From: Chitinophagaceae bacterium UBA3961
Lineage (GTDB): Bacteria; Bacteroidota; Bacteroidia; Chitinophagales; Chitinophagaceae
Assembly (NCBI GenBank): GCA_002385265.1
Contig: DGDD01000068.1
Span: 1 to 15,345, forward strand
Length of the DNA: 15,345 nt
Direction of reading: 5' to 3'
Shown: one piece after another, positions 14,766 to 15,345 of the stretch
Position numbering within the stretch: position 1 is the first letter of the stretch
How the letters are laid out: each line of letters opens with the position of its first letter
The notes under the pieces: model-generated
What the model saw: only the letters and a program-made list of their open reading frames with translations
What the model was told of the DNA's origin: nothing
Database searches by the model: none
Program-made: the position numbers and the translations under genes

Positions 14766-15345
14766 ATGACCGCGTCATTAAACTTACGCGCATCTAACGA
14801 TGCTACTTCCGATATTTTCCCTATAGAAGGAACAGATTACGTTGAATTTTACGTTGGCAATGCTAAACAAGCTGCCCACTATTATATGAGTGCATTTGGC
14901 TTTCAAGCATTGGCTTATTCAGGACCGGAAACCGGTGTTAAAGACCGAGTGAGCTACGTATTGCAACAACAGAAATTGAGGTTTGTATTCACCACTGCCC
15001 TAAAAAACGAAAATGAGATTGCCGACCACGTTTACAAGCACGGCGATGGAATCAAAGTGCTCGCATTGCGAGTTCCCAATGCCGAATATGCTTGGAAATT
15101 CGCTACGAGCAACGGCGCTACTTCCCATATGGAGCCTACAGTTCGCAAGGATGAAAACGGACTTGTTACGCTAAGCGGTATTCATACTTACGGCGATACC
15201 ATTCATCTTTTCGTTGAACGGAAAGATTATAATGGTGTTTTCTTACCGGGTTTTAAATCATGGACAAATCCATACTTCAAACCAACAGAAACAGGATTGC
15301 AATATGTAGACCATTGTGTGGGAAATGTTGGCTGGAACCAAATGA
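14766..15345 (+). CDS. hppD: 4-Hydroxyphenylpyruvate dioxygenase, 3' end cut by window
   Basis: HPPD is a non-haem Fe(II) dioxygenase that turns 4-hydroxyphenylpyruvate into homogentisate in tyrosine (and phenylalanine) catabolism. An ATG at 14766 starts 193 visible codons that run off the right edge with no stop. The visible part is the N-terminal vicinal-oxygen-chelate domain: VEFYVGNAKQAAHYYMSAFG (26-45), FVFTTAL (73-79), DHVYKHGDGIKVLALRV (87-103) and IHLFVERKDYNGVFLPGF (146-163). It continues to VDHCVGNV (181-188), where His183 is expected to be the first of the three iron ligands. About half of the usual protein length is present; the C-terminal catalytic half lies beyond the window. 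The first 15 or so residues are less conserved, but no other in-frame ATG lies close upstream. A strong promoter-like pair about 160 nt upstream and a long leader suggest regulated expression. It is divergent from purK. Confidence 0.93.
   Translation, partial: MTASLNLRASNDATSDIFPIEGTDYVEFYVGNAKQAAHYYMSAFGFQALAYSGPETGVKDRVSYVLQQQKLRFVFTTALKNENEIADHVYKHGDGIKVLALRVPNAEYAWKFATSNGATSHMEPTVRKDENGLVTLSGIHTYGDTIHLFVERKDYNGVFLPGFKSWTNPYFKPTETGLQYVDHCVGNVGWNQM

Overview
The window looks like a chromosomal segment of a Bacteroidota bacterium, probably from the Chitinophagaceae or a close relative. Three things point there. Putative promoters fit the Bacteroidota -7 element TAnnTTTG (TATCTTTG before purK, TAATTTTG before hppD). 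Start codons lack convincing Shine-Dalgarno sequences. The gene content (GH127-type arabinofuranosidase, BshC, RND efflux, purE/purK, HPPD) is typical of the phylum. The genus cannot be named from sequence reading alone. No RNA gene, IS element, CRISPR array or prophage gene was seen.

Left block, + strand (1-7191): five closely spaced co-directional genes that look like one transcription unit. They are a 5'-truncated aldose 1-epimerase (galM), a secreted GH127-type beta-L-arabinofuranosidase, a DadA-type FAD-dependent D-amino-acid (possibly cis-4-hydroxy-D-proline) dehydrogenase, a secreted SMP-30-like beta-propeller, and bshC for bacillithiol synthesis. The first three share one reading frame and are separated by 12-nt spacers. 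Known GH127 enzymes release L-arabinose from hydroxyproline-linked arabinosides, so an amino-acid dehydrogenase beside one suggests that both halves of plant hydroxyproline-rich glycoproteins may be used. This is an inference.

Right block, - strand (14415 down to 7194): purK, then a complete tripartite RND efflux system (lipoprotein adaptor, AcrB-type pump, TolC-type outer-membrane channel), then purE. The two enzymes that together convert AIR to CAIR in purine synthesis therefore flank an efflux operon on one strand. purE may also have its own promoter. bshC and purE converge with only 2 nt between their stop codons.

Divergent control region (14416-14765): 350 nt between purK (-) and a 3'-truncated hppD (+, 4-hydroxyphenylpyruvate dioxygenase). 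It has a candidate promoter facing each way, and an 8-bp inverted repeat almost exactly midway between them. The hppD transcript would carry a leader of about 160 nt with a 28-codon ORF starting at or next to the predicted transcription start, possible alternative base pairings, and a near-palindromic site close to the hppD start. This is the most interesting non-coding part of the window.
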